DNA from: Microbacterium sp. AZCO | GTDB lineage: Bacteria; Actinomycetota; Actinomycetes; Actinomycetales; Microbacteriaceae | Direction: 5' to 3' | NCBI RefSeq assembly: GCF_039614715.1 | Contig: NZ_CP154857.1 | Span: 2,790,001 to 2,854,000, forward strand | Length of the DNA: 64,000 nucleotides | Part shown: positions 42,895 through 51,940 of the stretch, one piece after another | Layout of the letters: the number at the start of each line of letters is the position of its first letter | How positions within the stretch are numbered: position 1 is the first letter of the stretch | The notes under the pieces: model-generated | The model's database searches: none | What the model was told of the DNA's origin: nothing | Seen by the model: only the letters and a program-made list of their open reading frames with translations | Translations under genes and position numbers: made by a program

Positions 42895-43871
42895 CACGCA
42901 TGCCTCCAGTCGATCGTGTGGCACAGCGCCGGCTGATCGCCGGAGGCGACCGCGGCCATGACGTCGGGCAGCTCCCGCCACGACGATGAGCCCGTCAGCA
43001 GCGCGTCGAACGCGTCGTCGCGCAGCAGGTCGAGCGCGAGGGCGAGGCGGTCCCCGAACGCCCGCGTGGCGCGGCGACGCGGGGCGACCATGCCGACCTG
43101 GCTCGAGCGGATCGTAAGACGCCGCGAGTGGAACGCGCCGCCGAGGTCGAGCCGCACCGGCCGGTCGCCGAACCAGCTCGCGACGACGACCTCCCCCTCG
43201 GTCGCGGCGGAGTCGATCGCGAGCTGCAGGCCCTGCTCGCTCGCGCTCGCGTCGATGACGAGATCCCGGTCCTTCGGCGCGTCGGCGGGAGCGGCGAAGG
43301 CGACGCCGAGCTCCGTGCAGACGGCGGCTTTGGCGGGGTCGACGTCGACGACGACGACATCCGCTCCCGGGAAGCCGGCCGCCAGGCGTGCGACCGCGCA
43401 TCCGATCATGCCGGCCCCGACGACGGCGATGCGGTCGCCGACGAGGGGCGCGGCATCCCACAGCACGTTCACGGCCGTCTCGACCGCGCCGGCGAGGACG
43501 GCTCGGCGAGCGGGCACCCCGTCGGGGACGAGGGCGATGGATGCCGCGGGCACGACGTACGCCGACTGGTGCGGGTAGAGCGCGAACACCGTGCGACCCT
43601 CGAGCCCGTCGCCCCCGCGCTCGACGACGCCGACGTTCAGGTACCCGTACTTCACGGGCGCGGGGAAGTCGCCCTCCTGGAAGGGCGCCCGCATGCGCTC
43701 GCGCTCGGACGCCGGCACGGCGCCGCGGAAGACGAGCGTCTCGGTCCCCCGGCTGATCCCCGTCCACTGTGTGCGGACGAGCACGTCCGCGGGTCCGGGG
43801 TCGGGCACCGCCTCGTCGCGCAGGGTGCCGCTTCCCGGTCTGTCAACCCAGAACGCCGTCGCCCGGGTCAT
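42894..43871 (-). CDS. Zinc-less medium-chain dehydrogenase/reductase
   Basis: A 325-residue MDR-fold oxidoreductase. The first catalytic zinc ligand motif (CGSD) is replaced by GISRGTE, and no structural zinc Cys cluster is present, as in BchC-like and quinone-reductase-like MDRs. The NAD(P) loop is [15 protein letters not shown], followed by the acidic VVDVDPAK (NAD preference). It is the first gene of the seven-gene operon and is divergent from the CDP-alcohol transferase, so both may share a control region of about 90 bases. Confidence 0.86.
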   Translation of the reverse strand: MTRATAFWVDRPGSGTLRDEAVPDPGPADVLVRTQWTGISRGTETLVFRGAVPASERERMRAPFQEGDFPAPVKYGYLNVGVVERGGDGLEGRTVFALYPHQSAYVVPAASIALVPDGVPARRAVLAGAVETAVNVLWDAAPLVGDRIAVVGAGMIGCAVARLAAGFPGADVVVVDVDPAKAAVCTELGVAFAAPADAPKDRDLVIDASASEQGLQLAIDSAATEGEVVVASWFGDRPVRLDLGGAFHSRRLTIRSSQVGMVAPRRRATRAFGDRLALALDLLRDDAFDALLTGSSSWRELPDVMAAVASGDQPALCHTIDWRHA

Positions 43872-43960
43872 CCGCGTAGCCTCTCGAGATGAACCATCGG
43901 CCGCGTCGCCCCCGTGTCTTCAGGAGTGGTACCCACGAGAGGAACACGGAGGGCACGGTG

Positions 43961-44716
43961 GTGAAGGTTCAGCTCGCGCCCCTCACGTCGCTCGCGACCG
44001 GTGTCGCCGGCCTTGCGGTGATTGCTGCCGTCGGCCACGTCTCCCTCCTCGGGTGGATCGCAGGGTGTGCCTACCTTCTCCTATCGAATGCCCTGATCGC
44101 GAGGGGGTTGCGCAGAGCCGGGATGGTGCGCTTCGGTCCCGCGAACACCGCGACGGCGGCCCGCTCGACGCTGGTCGGGCTCGTGACAGCGCTCGTCGTG
44201 ACGTCGTTCGAGGCATCCGTCCCCCCGCTCCTGATCGCGGGGATCGCCGCGCCAGCACTCGCCCTCGACGCCGTCGACGGGTGGCTCGCGCGGCGCACGG
44301 GAACCCAGAGCGACCTCGGCGCGCGGTTCGACATGGAGGTCGACGCCTTCCTGCTGCTGGTGCTCAGCGTGTACGTCGCGCAGGACCTCGGATGGTGGGT
44401 CGTGGCGATCGGGGCGCTGCGGTACCTCTTCGTCGTGGCGGGATGGATGCTGCCCTGGATGAACGCGACCCTGCCGCCCCGCTACTGGCGCAAGGTCGTG
44501 ACCGCCGTCGCCGGCATCGCGCTCGTCGCGGCGGCCTCGGGGCTCTTCGCGCTGTGGTTCTCTGCGGCCGCGACGGCGCTCGCGCTGGCCCTGCTGCTGG
44601 AGTCGTTCGGGCGCGACGTGCTGTGGCTCGTGCGGGAGCACCGGCGTGCCGAGGTTCCCGTGCTCGGCGGCCCGATCGACGAACGACCCCTCGACAGGCT
44701 CGGGGACCGGAACTGA
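43961..44716 (+). CDS. CDP-alcohol phosphatidyltransferase
   Basis: A ~251-residue membrane enzyme with six predicted helices. The full CDP-alcohol motif D-x2-D-G-x2-A-R-x8-G-x3-D-x3-D spans residues 103-128 (DAVDGWLARRTG onward). It transfers an alcohol phosphate between CDP-linked and hydroxyl acceptors, making a phospholipid headgroup. I choose the GTG at 43961 (GGAGGG seven bases upstream); an ATG at 43889 would leave only 17 bases to the divergent gene. The last ~10 residues are encoded by the dispersed repeat. The substrate is unknown; context links it to the opposite operon. Confidence 0.88.
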   Translation: MKVQLAPLTSLATGVAGLAVIAAVGHVSLLGWIAGCAYLLLSNALIARGLRRAGMVRFGPANTATAARSTLVGLVTALVVTSFEASVPPLLIAGIAAPALALDAVDGWLARRTGTQSDLGARFDMEVDAFLLLVLSVYVAQDLGWWVVAIGALRYLFVVAGWMLPWMNATLPPRYWRKVVTAVAGIALVAAASGLFALWFSAAATALALALLLESFGRDVLWLVREHRRAEVPVLGGPIDERPLDRLGDRN

Positions 44717-44775
44717 GGCTCGGGACCGGAACCGAGGCGCACTCCGATCCGGTCGCTGAGCTTGTCGAAGCGTCG
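44684..44775. repeat. Dispersed palindromic repeat, inverted pair between convergent genes
   Basis: One copy of each form: 44684-44710 (core ACCCCTCGACAGGCTCGGGG) and 44751-44775 (GGTCGCTGAGCTTGTCGAAG plus CGTCG). They lie between the ends of the phosphatidyltransferase and FUSC genes and fit a bidirectional terminator. Confidence 0.85.
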
Positions 44776-44797
44776 AAGCCTCAGCCGACGGACGGCG

Positions 44798-45889
44798 TCA
44801 ATCCGGCCGTCGCGCGTGGAGCACGCCCGACGCGGCGCCCAGCACGGCCCCGGCGAGGGTGTCGACGACGCGCTCCGTCGCGACGGCCATGGAACCGGCA
44901 TCCCCCGTCGCTGCTCCCGTGAGCAGCAGCACGAGCGGCGTGATGAAGGTGAGCGCGAGCGCGTAGTTGCGCACGACGACGATCTCGATGACGAACTGCA
45001 GGATGCCGAGCACGAGCGCGAGCCACAGGCCCGTGATGCCGATCGGCACGAGCAGCAGGAAGAGCGCAACGCCTGCGAGCGTCCCGATCATGCGGTGGAG
45101 TCCGCGACTGAACGCCGCGCGCCGGTCCGGGGCGGTGCCGATCACGGCGATCGCCGCCCCGACGATCCAGTACGCGCGGTCGGGGTCGAGCACGACGCCG
45201 ACGGCCGTGCCGAGCACCGCGACGATGACGGCGCGCAGCAGCAGGAGGCGCGCGTCGAGCGGCCAGGCCGGACCCGGGAGTGTCTCGCGGAACGGACGAC
45301 GCGGCATGGTTCGCACCCGCCGCAGCACGAGCGGGCTCGCCGCGAGCAGCCAGGCGAGCACGATGCCGCCGGCGAGGGCCGCGACGAAGACGCCGCCGTC
45401 GGCGCCCGCCGCCGTGACGTGCGCCGAGAGCCCGTAGACGAGGACGAGGAAGAGCGGTCCGGGCGGGCCGAGTGAGAACCCGAACGCCGCCGCCGACCCC
45501 GCGATCGTCACGACCACGAGTCCGATGAGCGTCGCGACCTGCGAGGGTCCGGCGAGCACGCCGACGGCCGCGGCCGCGAAGAGCGCCGCGCCGACGAGCG
45601 GCAGCACACGAACGCGCTCGACGACCCGCAGGTGCGACGCGTAGAGGGCGGTGAAAGCACCCGTGGCGGCCTGGTATCCGAGCGAGGGCTGACCGGCGAG
45701 AGTCAGGATCGCGATCGGAAGGGCGATCGCGAGGCTCGCCTGCAGCGCGAGGGGCCAGCGCGGTCCGGGAGCGGGATTCAGCGTGAAGAGGCTGGCGACG
45801 GCGTGCCGGGCATCCGCCACCCAGTGCGGTCGCGAGGGGCCCGTGTCGTCGTCCGTCCGCTCCACCCGCACCTCTTCCGTCCGCTCCAT
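44798..45889 (-). CDS. FUSC-family membrane protein
   Basis: A 363-residue protein with two blocks of hydrophobic helices (about 45-190 and 235-350) separated by a short basic loop (RRVRTMPRRPF). The second block RAVIVAVLGTAVGVVLDPDRAYW and FSRGLHRMIGTLAGVALF match the FUSC/aromatic acid exporter (YccS/AaeB-like) pore domain. It probably exports small organic acids or other toxic compounds. Its own ATG at 45889 has a weak ribosome site. No clear link to the neighbours. Confidence 0.85.
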   Translation of the reverse strand: MERTEEVRVERTDDDTGPSRPHWVADARHAVASLFTLNPAPGPRWPLALQASLAIALPIAILTLAGQPSLGYQAATGAFTALYASHLRVVERVRVLPLVGAALFAAAAVGVLAGPSQVATLIGLVVVTIAGSAAAFGFSLGPPGPLFLVLVYGLSAHVTAAGADGGVFVAALAGGIVLAWLLAASPLVLRRVRTMPRRPFRETLPGPAWPLDARLLLLRAVIVAVLGTAVGVVLDPDRAYWIVGAAIAVIGTAPDRRAAFSRGLHRMIGTLAGVALFLLLVPIGITGLWLALVLGILQFVIEIVVVRNYALALTFITPLVLLLTGAATGDAGSMAVATERVVDTLAGAVLGAASGVLHARRPD

Positions 45890-46085
45890 TGTTCCGGAGC
45901 GGCGCGGGTGCGCGGCATCCCCTCCCGCCGAGCGGGCCGCATATCTCGACTCGACTTGCTGCCCGCGCTCCGTGGGATGCAAGACGGTACCTCCACCGGA
46001 CCGGGCACCGGCGTCCACGACGCGTGCGCCGAGACACAAGCGCTCTGGCACACGACGACTGGCGCGGCGGCGGCTGAGCCGCTCA

Positions 46086-47515
46086 TCACTCCTTCTGAAA
46101 TCTCAGCAGCGAGCGCGCGCGAAGTACTCGCGGTTCTCCGCCGCCCGGCGGATGGAGGTAGTACGTCGTATCCGTGCGGGTGATGAGCCAGCCCTGGTTG
46201 TGGAGCCGCATATGGCAGTTGCGGCACAGCAGCACGCCGTCCGCGAGGTCGGTGCGTCCGCCGTGCGCCTGCCAATGTCGAAGGTGGTGCGCTTCGCAGC
46301 GCGACGGTTCGGCACCACACCAAAGCAGCCGCCATCGCGGAGCGCCAGCGCCTCGCGCTGTCGGACCGTGAACAGCCGCTGGTCCCGTCCGACGTCGAGC
46401 GGCTTCCCCTCCCCAGCGACCAGCATGATCTTGGTGCCGGCATCACACTGATACCGCTCGGCGATCGTCGCGGGAAGCGCCTGCCCCGTCTCCTCGGCGT
46501 AGGCGGCGCCGACTGGGCGTCCCTTCTCGTCACGGTCGGCGAGGGAGCGCTCGGGCACGACGATGCGGATGCCGGGCTGGCGGTCGCCGAAGGCCTGTGC
46601 GGGGTCTGCGGCGGCTCCCGTACGGAGAACCCCGATGAGGGTGTCGTACTGCAGTTGCTCGTTCGTGCGCGGGTCATCGACTGCCGACTCGTCCTGATCG
46701 GAAGCCGCCGAGGGATCCGCGAACCGCGGCCCGCGCCGCGGCCGGAGAGCTGCTCGCATGATGGTGTGCACCCAGACCGCCGCCTCGTCATCGAAGACGA
46801 TGCGCGCGTGATGCTGACCGTCCTGATCGATCCATGCCCGAAACGAGCGCCGAGCGAACCGCTCTTCGAATCGGAGCTGCAAGCCGACCGGATCGAGAGT
46901 GTCGCGAGCGAGCCGAGCCGCTGAGCCGAGATCTTCTACGCTTCGGTCGGCCGCCTCGGCGAGCACCACCGTCGTCGCCTGCCGCCATGCGCCGATCAGG
47001 AAGTCGCGTTCGTCAGCGGAGCGCCCGTCGAGAGGAGGATCACCGAGACCTCTGCGGACAGTCTCGTACTGCGCGCGAGACAACTCGCCTGCGCTGAGAG
47101 CCGCGGGGAGCGATGCGTACCAGGGAGCCGGCTCTGCCGCATCCATCCCCTCCTCTGCGCAGGCCGGCGGACAGTCACCGGCCGCTCGCAGGTCGCGCCC
47201 CGCGGCAGTAGCCCGCCGCAAATCGGCGCGCGTTTGGCCCGTGACCGATTGGACGAGGTCGACGCTGGTCCTATAACCCTTGCGCTGGGCCAACCCGCGG
47301 TAGCCGAGCTCACGGTCGGAGCGCGCGGCTACCTCGGAAGACACCACCGCTCCGAGCACCTCAAGGGCTCGTTGCGCGTCGGATATCGACTCCAGCGTCG
47401 ACAGCAGACTCTCGTCATCCAATCCACCGACGACGAGAGCCGGGTCGGTTTCGCCCAGTCGCCCGCACACGCCCCGCACCGACTCGATGAGTCGCTGCTG
47501 GGGAAGCTTGGACAT
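46086..47515 (-). pseudogene. DUF222 / HNH endonuclease-domain protein, frameshifted
   Basis: The N-terminal DUF222 region is intact from the ATG at 47515 to about base 46328 (QYDTLIGVLRTGAA, CDAGTKIMLVAGEGKPLDVG, FTVRQREALALRDGGC). A one-base deletion lies within 46320-46327: the current frame runs on with unrelated sequence to 46103, whereas the neighbouring frame restores the HNH nuclease domain (WCGAEPSRCEAHHLRHWQAH, LLCRNCHMRLHNQGW, TDTTYYLHPPGG) to a stop at 46086-46088. The gene is either a recent pseudogene or a base-call error. DUF222-HNH genes are multicopy in actinobacteria and are possible homing or mobile nuclease relatives. Confidence 0.85.
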
Positions 47516-47934
47516 CGTGCGCACCTGTTCCAAGAAGGAGAGGGGGCACGTCTCTCAACTGATGATCCCAGCGTAGCCGGGGCCCCCGACATTGCCGCGA
47601 GAGGTGGTCCCCGAGCTTGTTGAGCTGTGCTCCCCGAGCCTGTCCAGACAGAGGCGCCCGACGCCGAGCTCCGGGTCAGGAGTCCAGGCGGACGCCCCGA
47701 CCCATCGGTCCTTGAATGGGTGGACATCGACGGACTCGTCCGCTCTGCCTGCGTCCCCTGCCATAGCCAGCGGTCCCCGTGCGACCCCTCGTCCCCCAAG
47801 TCCAAACACGGTTCGGCCACTGAGCGGAAGCCGGTCGTTCAAGGGTGCTCCCCGGCGGCCTCGGGCACGCTCGATTGGCATACGTCATCGCCCATGGCGT
47901 GATACCGGGCGCGCCCTGTCGATAGGGTCGCACC
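47516..47934. other. Gene-free stretch with degenerate repeat copies
   Basis: About 420 bases without a supportable gene. It holds two decayed dispersed-repeat copies, at 47606-47624 (GGTCCCCGAGCTTGTTGAG) and 47631-47648 (TCCCCGAGCCTGTCCAGA). Nothing else is recognised. Confidence 0.6.
47606..47648. repeat. Degenerate dispersed palindromic repeats
   Basis: Two direct, mutated copies of the first repeat form. The changes (TTGAG, GTCCAGA in place of GTCGAGG) suggest an older and no longer maintained element. Confidence 0.65.
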
Positions 47935-48318
47935 ATGACCACGCACGCGGCTGCTGCTGAGCAGAGCCCCCTCGTTCGGCGGCGCGGTCGAATCGGTCGG
48001 GGCACCGTGCTCATCGTGGGCGTCGTCCTGATTCCCTGGGCTCTGGCCCTCGCCTTCAACAACTACGGCCCGCTGACGGTCGACGGAGCGATCCAGATGG
48101 CTTTCGCCACCGTCGCCGGACAGACGGTCGCCATCATCAGTGCAGTCACGGCATTCGTTCTTACGGTGAGGCGTCGCTACGCCTGGCCAGCCGTCGTCGC
48201 GCTCGGGATCATCGCGGCGCTGATCACCTTCTCGGCGTTCAGCATGATGGCGTCCGCCGGCGACACGCTGGTCGACCGCCTTGGCGCGGTGGCGGAGGCT
48301 GACCAGCTCAACAGCTGA
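47935..48318 (+). CDS. Small hypothetical integral membrane protein
   Basis: A 127-residue protein with three hydrophobic helices: VLIVGVVLIPWALALAF (about 25-41), the AIQMAFATVAGQTVAIISAV region (about 52-75) and WPAVVALGIIAALITFSAF (about 83-101). The Arg-rich start (RRRGRIGRG) indicates cytoplasmic N-terminus. I do not recognise a family. Codon use is normal for the replicon, which supports its being real. Confidence 0.72.
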   Translation: MTTHAAAAEQSPLVRRRGRIGRGTVLIVGVVLIPWALALAFNNYGPLTVDGAIQMAFATVAGQTVAIISAVTAFVLTVRRRYAWPAVVALGIIAALITFSAFSMMASAGDTLVDRLGAVAEADQLNS

Positions 48319-48343
48319 CCGCGATCCCGTCGGACGGACCCTG

Positions 48344-48634
48344 TCAGCGGTAGCGGGCGGCTTTCACCCTGGTGGTGATGAAGCGCTCGACGTCACCGAT
48401 CTCGTCAGCGCGAAGCAGCACGTCACCGCGCTGGCCGCGCTCGACGGGCCTGACCTCGAGGTCGCCATCACGCCGCGTCACGCGGAGCTGGTACTCGCCA
48501 CCGGGCTCGGTCCCGACGGCTACCTCATCACGGTCCGGAAAGTAGTAGACCGCGTAGCCGTGCTCTTCGACCTCCGCGTCGAACCCCGGACTGAACCTGA
48601 TTCGCACCGCGTCGTTGGGTGCTGGTTGGCTCAT
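48344..48634 (-). CDS. Small hypothetical protein, possibly Imm61-like immunity protein
   Basis: A 96-residue acidic cytoplasmic protein. The C-terminal pattern GDVLLRADEIGDVERFITTRV resembles the closing helix of Imm61-type immunity proteins that neutralise polymorphic toxins; residues 10-60 form a beta-rich part (AVYYFPDRDEVAVG). The match is from memory of the family pattern and is weak. No toxin gene is adjacent, so if correct it is an orphan immunity gene. It converges on the small membrane protein. Confidence 0.6.
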   Translation of the reverse strand: MSQPAPNDAVRIRFSPGFDAEVEEHGYAVYYFPDRDEVAVGTEPGGEYQLRVTRRDGDLEVRPVERGQRGDVLLRADEIGDVERFITTRVKAARYR

Positions 48635-49241
48635 GAGAGTCCCTTCTGAGTGCGATCGCGGAATCGCCGATCTACGGTACGTCAGCTCGCTGTTGGGATA
48701 CCCGTTTGCGACGTCTGACTCTCGCCCGCCGCGCGCGGATGGGTCGTCTTACGGGCGGCGCAAGAGCCGGGGTCCGCTTCGCGCACTGGGCGATGGACGA
48801 CTGTATTGAACGGCGCGCGTGACTGCATCGCAGCCATAGGGGAAGCGCGCTCGGAAACCTGTCTGTGAATGCCCGCACCTGCGACGGCGACCAGCGACGC
48901 AGCTGCCCAACCAAGCACCGCCCCTCTGTCTCTGCCAGCCACTCTTCGACACTAGTGGCGGGCGCCAAACGCCACCGTTCGCAAGCCGCGCTCCTGCCGA
49001 GGGCGCCATTTCCCAGAAGTTCCTGCCGGCTGAAGCGCCGAGGTGGACTCACGCCTGTCCTCGTCGAAGTCGCGCCCGTTCATCTGCGCAGCGCCCAAGG
49101 AAGGCCCAACTCGGACTGACCTCGCCCCTGCTTTGTCTGGTGACTTGCGTGCTTCACCTGTAGGCAGGGGCGGGTCAGTCCGCGCCGAGTCAGCAGCCCC
49201 TAGTCGGTCCCGAGGAAGCCTCCCCGAGTCCCAAGGGTGCG
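48635..49241. other. Gene-poor stretch
   Basis: About 600 bases with only short, low-quality frames. A minus-strand segment near 48850-48940 encodes AVLGWAAASLVAVAGAG, which could be the remains of a membrane protein, but no intact gene can be supported. Local base composition is less GC-rich than the flanking genes. Confidence 0.5.
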
Positions 49242-50411
49242 CTATGACTTCTTAAGTTTGAGGTCCTTCGTCGTAAGAAGGTAGTTGAACGTGTCCACCG
49301 AGATCGCCTGGGCGCGAGCGCTGGCATCACCCTTCGCGAACCCGACTCCGACGGGTGTGATCTGTACCGACCAGGTCGCGCTCTGGTGGCACTGAACTGT
49401 AGTCGAGCCCTGCCCCCACACGGTTCCAGGAGGACGCTTGAACGTCTCCGAAAGCTGCACCACAACGTCGATCGGCCCGCTCGACGAGCAAGTCACCGTC
49501 CCAGAGACTGTTGCAGTGCCCTCCGCCGTCACGGTAGCGGTCGAGTTGATAGCCACGCCGACGATCTCGTTGGTCTCGCGAATTGTCACGCCGAGCAAGC
49601 CGCCCCCCGGCGGCGGGTACGTCGACGCGATCATGATCCAGTAGTGCTGCCCGCCAGTCAGCTGGAATCGAGCACCACTGAACCCGCTTCCGCACCCGAC
49701 CGACGTCAGCGCATCAGGGGCGCCGGTCCAGACCGAAACACTCGTCTGATACCCGGTCGTCTCGACGGTGATGCCGACATCCTTGCTGGGCTGGTATTCG
49801 TACCAGACCGACTGGAAGGCGCTGCAACTGGTCGGGTCGCTCTCTTCCGTCGTGGCCGCCGTGGTATCGACAGGCGCTGGAGAGTACGGGAGCGGTCCGA
49901 CCACCGCGGCGTTGGCGATGTCGTCGTTCGGCGGTGGCACTACTTCAGAGATCGACAAGTGCAGGGCGCCGCCCAGGCTGGAACCCTGGTACGAGCAGCA
50001 CGTGGCGACCATGATCCGGTAGGTCGTTCCGCTGGTTGCCGGGAAGAGCAGCGGTTGTTGGGCTCCTTGGTACCTGCACGCCACTACCGACATGGAATCG
50101 ATGGGCCCGGTGAGGACCGTGAACGACGGCTCATAGCTGGAGCCGGCGCCGGACAGCTTGACGGTCATGTCTCGATCTGGGGTGAAGGCGAACCAGACCG
50201 AACTGGAGTTCGGGCATGCGTCCGGATCACTTGGGGACCAGGTGGCATCGGCCGTGTCGAAATCCCCGCTGAACGGCAGTGACGGCAACTCGAGAGCATT
50301 CGCGACATCGTCGTTCGTTGGAACCGCCGCGTACGCGGCGGTACCTAGCGCGAGTGGAGCAATGATCAAGCACGCCGCGAGTGCGAGCGCGCCCAGTGAC
50401 TTGATCTTCAT
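49242..50411 (-). CDS. Secreted protein with duplicated NDD-type domains
   Basis: A 389-residue exported protein. The signal peptide is clear (MKIKSLGALALAACLIIAPL, then an AYA-AVP cleavage site near residue 29). Two homologous beta-rich domains each begin with NDD(V/I)ANA (about 32-155 and 163-285) and contain S/VWY/FxxxP blocks; paired Cys residues suggest disulfides. A C-terminal Ig-like part (STATVTAEGTATVSGTVTC) follows. The fold resembles PPC-like domains of secreted enzymes, but there is no catalytic domain. GGAAGG precedes the ATG at 50411. Confidence 0.82.
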   Translation of the reverse strand: MKIKSLGALALAACLIIAPLALGTAAYAAVPTNDDVANALELPSLPFSGDFDTADATWSPSDPDACPNSSSVWFAFTPDRDMTVKLSGAGSSYEPSFTVLTGPIDSMSVVACRYQGAQQPLLFPATSGTTYRIMVATCCSYQGSSLGGALHLSISEVVPPPNDDIANAAVVGPLPYSPAPVDTTAATTEESDPTSCSAFQSVWYEYQPSKDVGITVETTGYQTSVSVWTGAPDALTSVGCGSGFSGARFQLTGGQHYWIMIASTYPPPGGGLLGVTIRETNEIVGVAINSTATVTAEGTATVSGTVTCSSSGPIDVVVQLSETFKRPPGTVWGQGSTTVQCHQSATWSVQITPVGVGFAKGDASARAQAISVDTFNYLLTTKDLKLKKS

Positions 50412-51034
50412 GGCCTTCCTTCCGGGACTGGGGACCACGAAGATCGACTAGCGAGGTTTGCTGGCAACCACAGTGCGCACGACAACAGACCCCAAGTGCA
50501 CGCATGACCGATCCCCAACCAGCACCACGCGGCGCGCGACATTGCGCGTCTGGCGCTAAGTATGGAGCCGCGGGCTCCTCCCGGACAATAGGCATCGAGA
50601 GCAACATCGAAGCCCCATCTTCAATAGAAGGTCGAGTGTGCAGACGTGTGAACATGAGTGCCTCGACCGCTTTAGCAGTGGCGGATCAGACACTCGGGTC
50701 GGGATGCGTGGCATCACTGCGGCGCGGATGACGGTCGACGAGCGGGCTCCTACACGCGCCCAAGCATTGCCAGCTTGAATAACGCGCGGTCAGCGCGCCC
50801 TATCAGCAGGCGGGTGCCGTCCGAGTCGTGATGAGTCTCAAAGCGTGCGCACTGATACGCCCGGGTCCGGATCCGTATCCTCACCTGACGTCTCGGCGGG
50901 CGACTGGCGACAACGGCGTTTGGTAGAGCTCCCCGCGAGCTGCGTCCCCGCGACTCCTGGCCCGCTTCCACCGTCTCTCACGAAACGTATGTTTCCGCCG
51001 CGTGGCGCTCGCGCGAGCGGACCACCGGGGTCGT
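50412..51034. other. Gene-free stretch
   Basis: About 620 bases between two minus-strand genes with no frame that has plausible codon use or a recognisable domain. Presumably it contains the promoter of the secreted-protein gene. I see no RNA gene or repeat in it. Confidence 0.55.
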
Positions 51035-51871
51035 TCAGCGATCGGGGATCTCTTCGAGATGGTGAACGGCGAAGCTATTGAGGTCGACCGGGAAGCGCTC
51101 GTCGCCCCGCATCTTCTCGGTCACCACCGTGACCCACATCTTCACATGGGTCCCGGTTTCGAATGCGGACAGGTTCGGAGGATCGGGATCGCTGACATCT
51201 CCCGCCGCAGGGAGCAGGCACTTCCATTCGCGGTAATCGTCCGCGTCGATGTGCTCGACATTGTCGACGAAGGCGACCGACGGACAAGACCCACTCGCAC
51301 CCTGGAGCGTGCCGTATGCGATGAAGTGCTCTCCTTCGTACTTGTCGTCGTAGACCGTGAGGTCGACATATCGATCCCAGTCGACCTCCTCGAAAGCTGA
51401 AAGATCAACCGGCGCCTCCCGGTTGTATCGGGGATTCAACGGGCTTCCCGGAACCGTCATCGCGATCAGCACCGCGGCCAGCAGCAGCCCACCACTGAAG
51501 GCTGTCGCAACAATGCTCCAGGCGAGCGATCCGGCGCGAGTGCCACGAGGTAAGTGCGCTGCTGTGACTAGCGCGCGTATCGCTATCGCAGCGGCCACGC
51601 CTGCGGGAATCAACGCGATGACGACAGCGAGGATCGGCCCTCGCTGATAGTCATAGCTTCCGAGAATTTGGATTCCGACAAGCACGGACACCCAGCCGAC
51701 GATCACATACAGAAGGACGCTTCCGAGGGCGAGCGCCAGGGCGGTGATCGAGCGATTGCGCACCGTCCGTCGGGCCCGTTGGCCCTCATCGAATGGCGGC
51801 GTGATGGCGGGCGTGTGTGGAGTGTCCGATCCCACATCGCCACTAGGCGGGATCGGAGGAGCCGCGCTCAT
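51035..51871 (-). CDS. Hypothetical membrane protein with extracytoplasmic domain
   Basis: A 278-residue protein: Pro-rich cytoplasmic N-terminus (~40 residues), three transmembrane segments (around ITALALALGSVLLYVIVGWV, GPILAVVIALIPAGVAAAIA and WSIVATAFSGGLLLAAVLIA) and a ~130-residue outside domain with two Cys (GSCPSVAFVDN, WKCLLPAAG) that may pair. It resembles DUF4190-type membrane proteins in its first half. No functional assignment. Confidence 0.78.
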   Translation of the reverse strand: MSAAPPIPPSGDVGSDTPHTPAITPPFDEGQRARRTVRNRSITALALALGSVLLYVIVGWVSVLVGIQILGSYDYQRGPILAVVIALIPAGVAAAIAIRALVTAAHLPRGTRAGSLAWSIVATAFSGGLLLAAVLIAMTVPGSPLNPRYNREAPVDLSAFEEVDWDRYVDLTVYDDKYEGEHFIAYGTLQGASGSCPSVAFVDNVEHIDADDYREWKCLLPAAGDVSDPDPPNLSAFETGTHVKMWVTVVTEKMRGDERFPVDLNSFAVHHLEEIPDR

Positions 51872-51940
51872 GGGCTCACCCTAGCGATACGAAGACCGGG
51901 TGCCCAGATGATCCGGCCAGACATCTGCCATCCTCGAAGG

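Noticed and set aside
44781..46037. Alternative 418-codon minus-strand frame over the FUSC gene
   Set aside because: It is an Arg-rich shadow of the FUSC frame, which alone shows regular membrane helices.
48672..49052. Minus-strand 126-codon frame in the gene-poor gap
   Set aside because: Basic, repetitive and without a plausible ribosome site or domain; overlapping alternative frames are no better.
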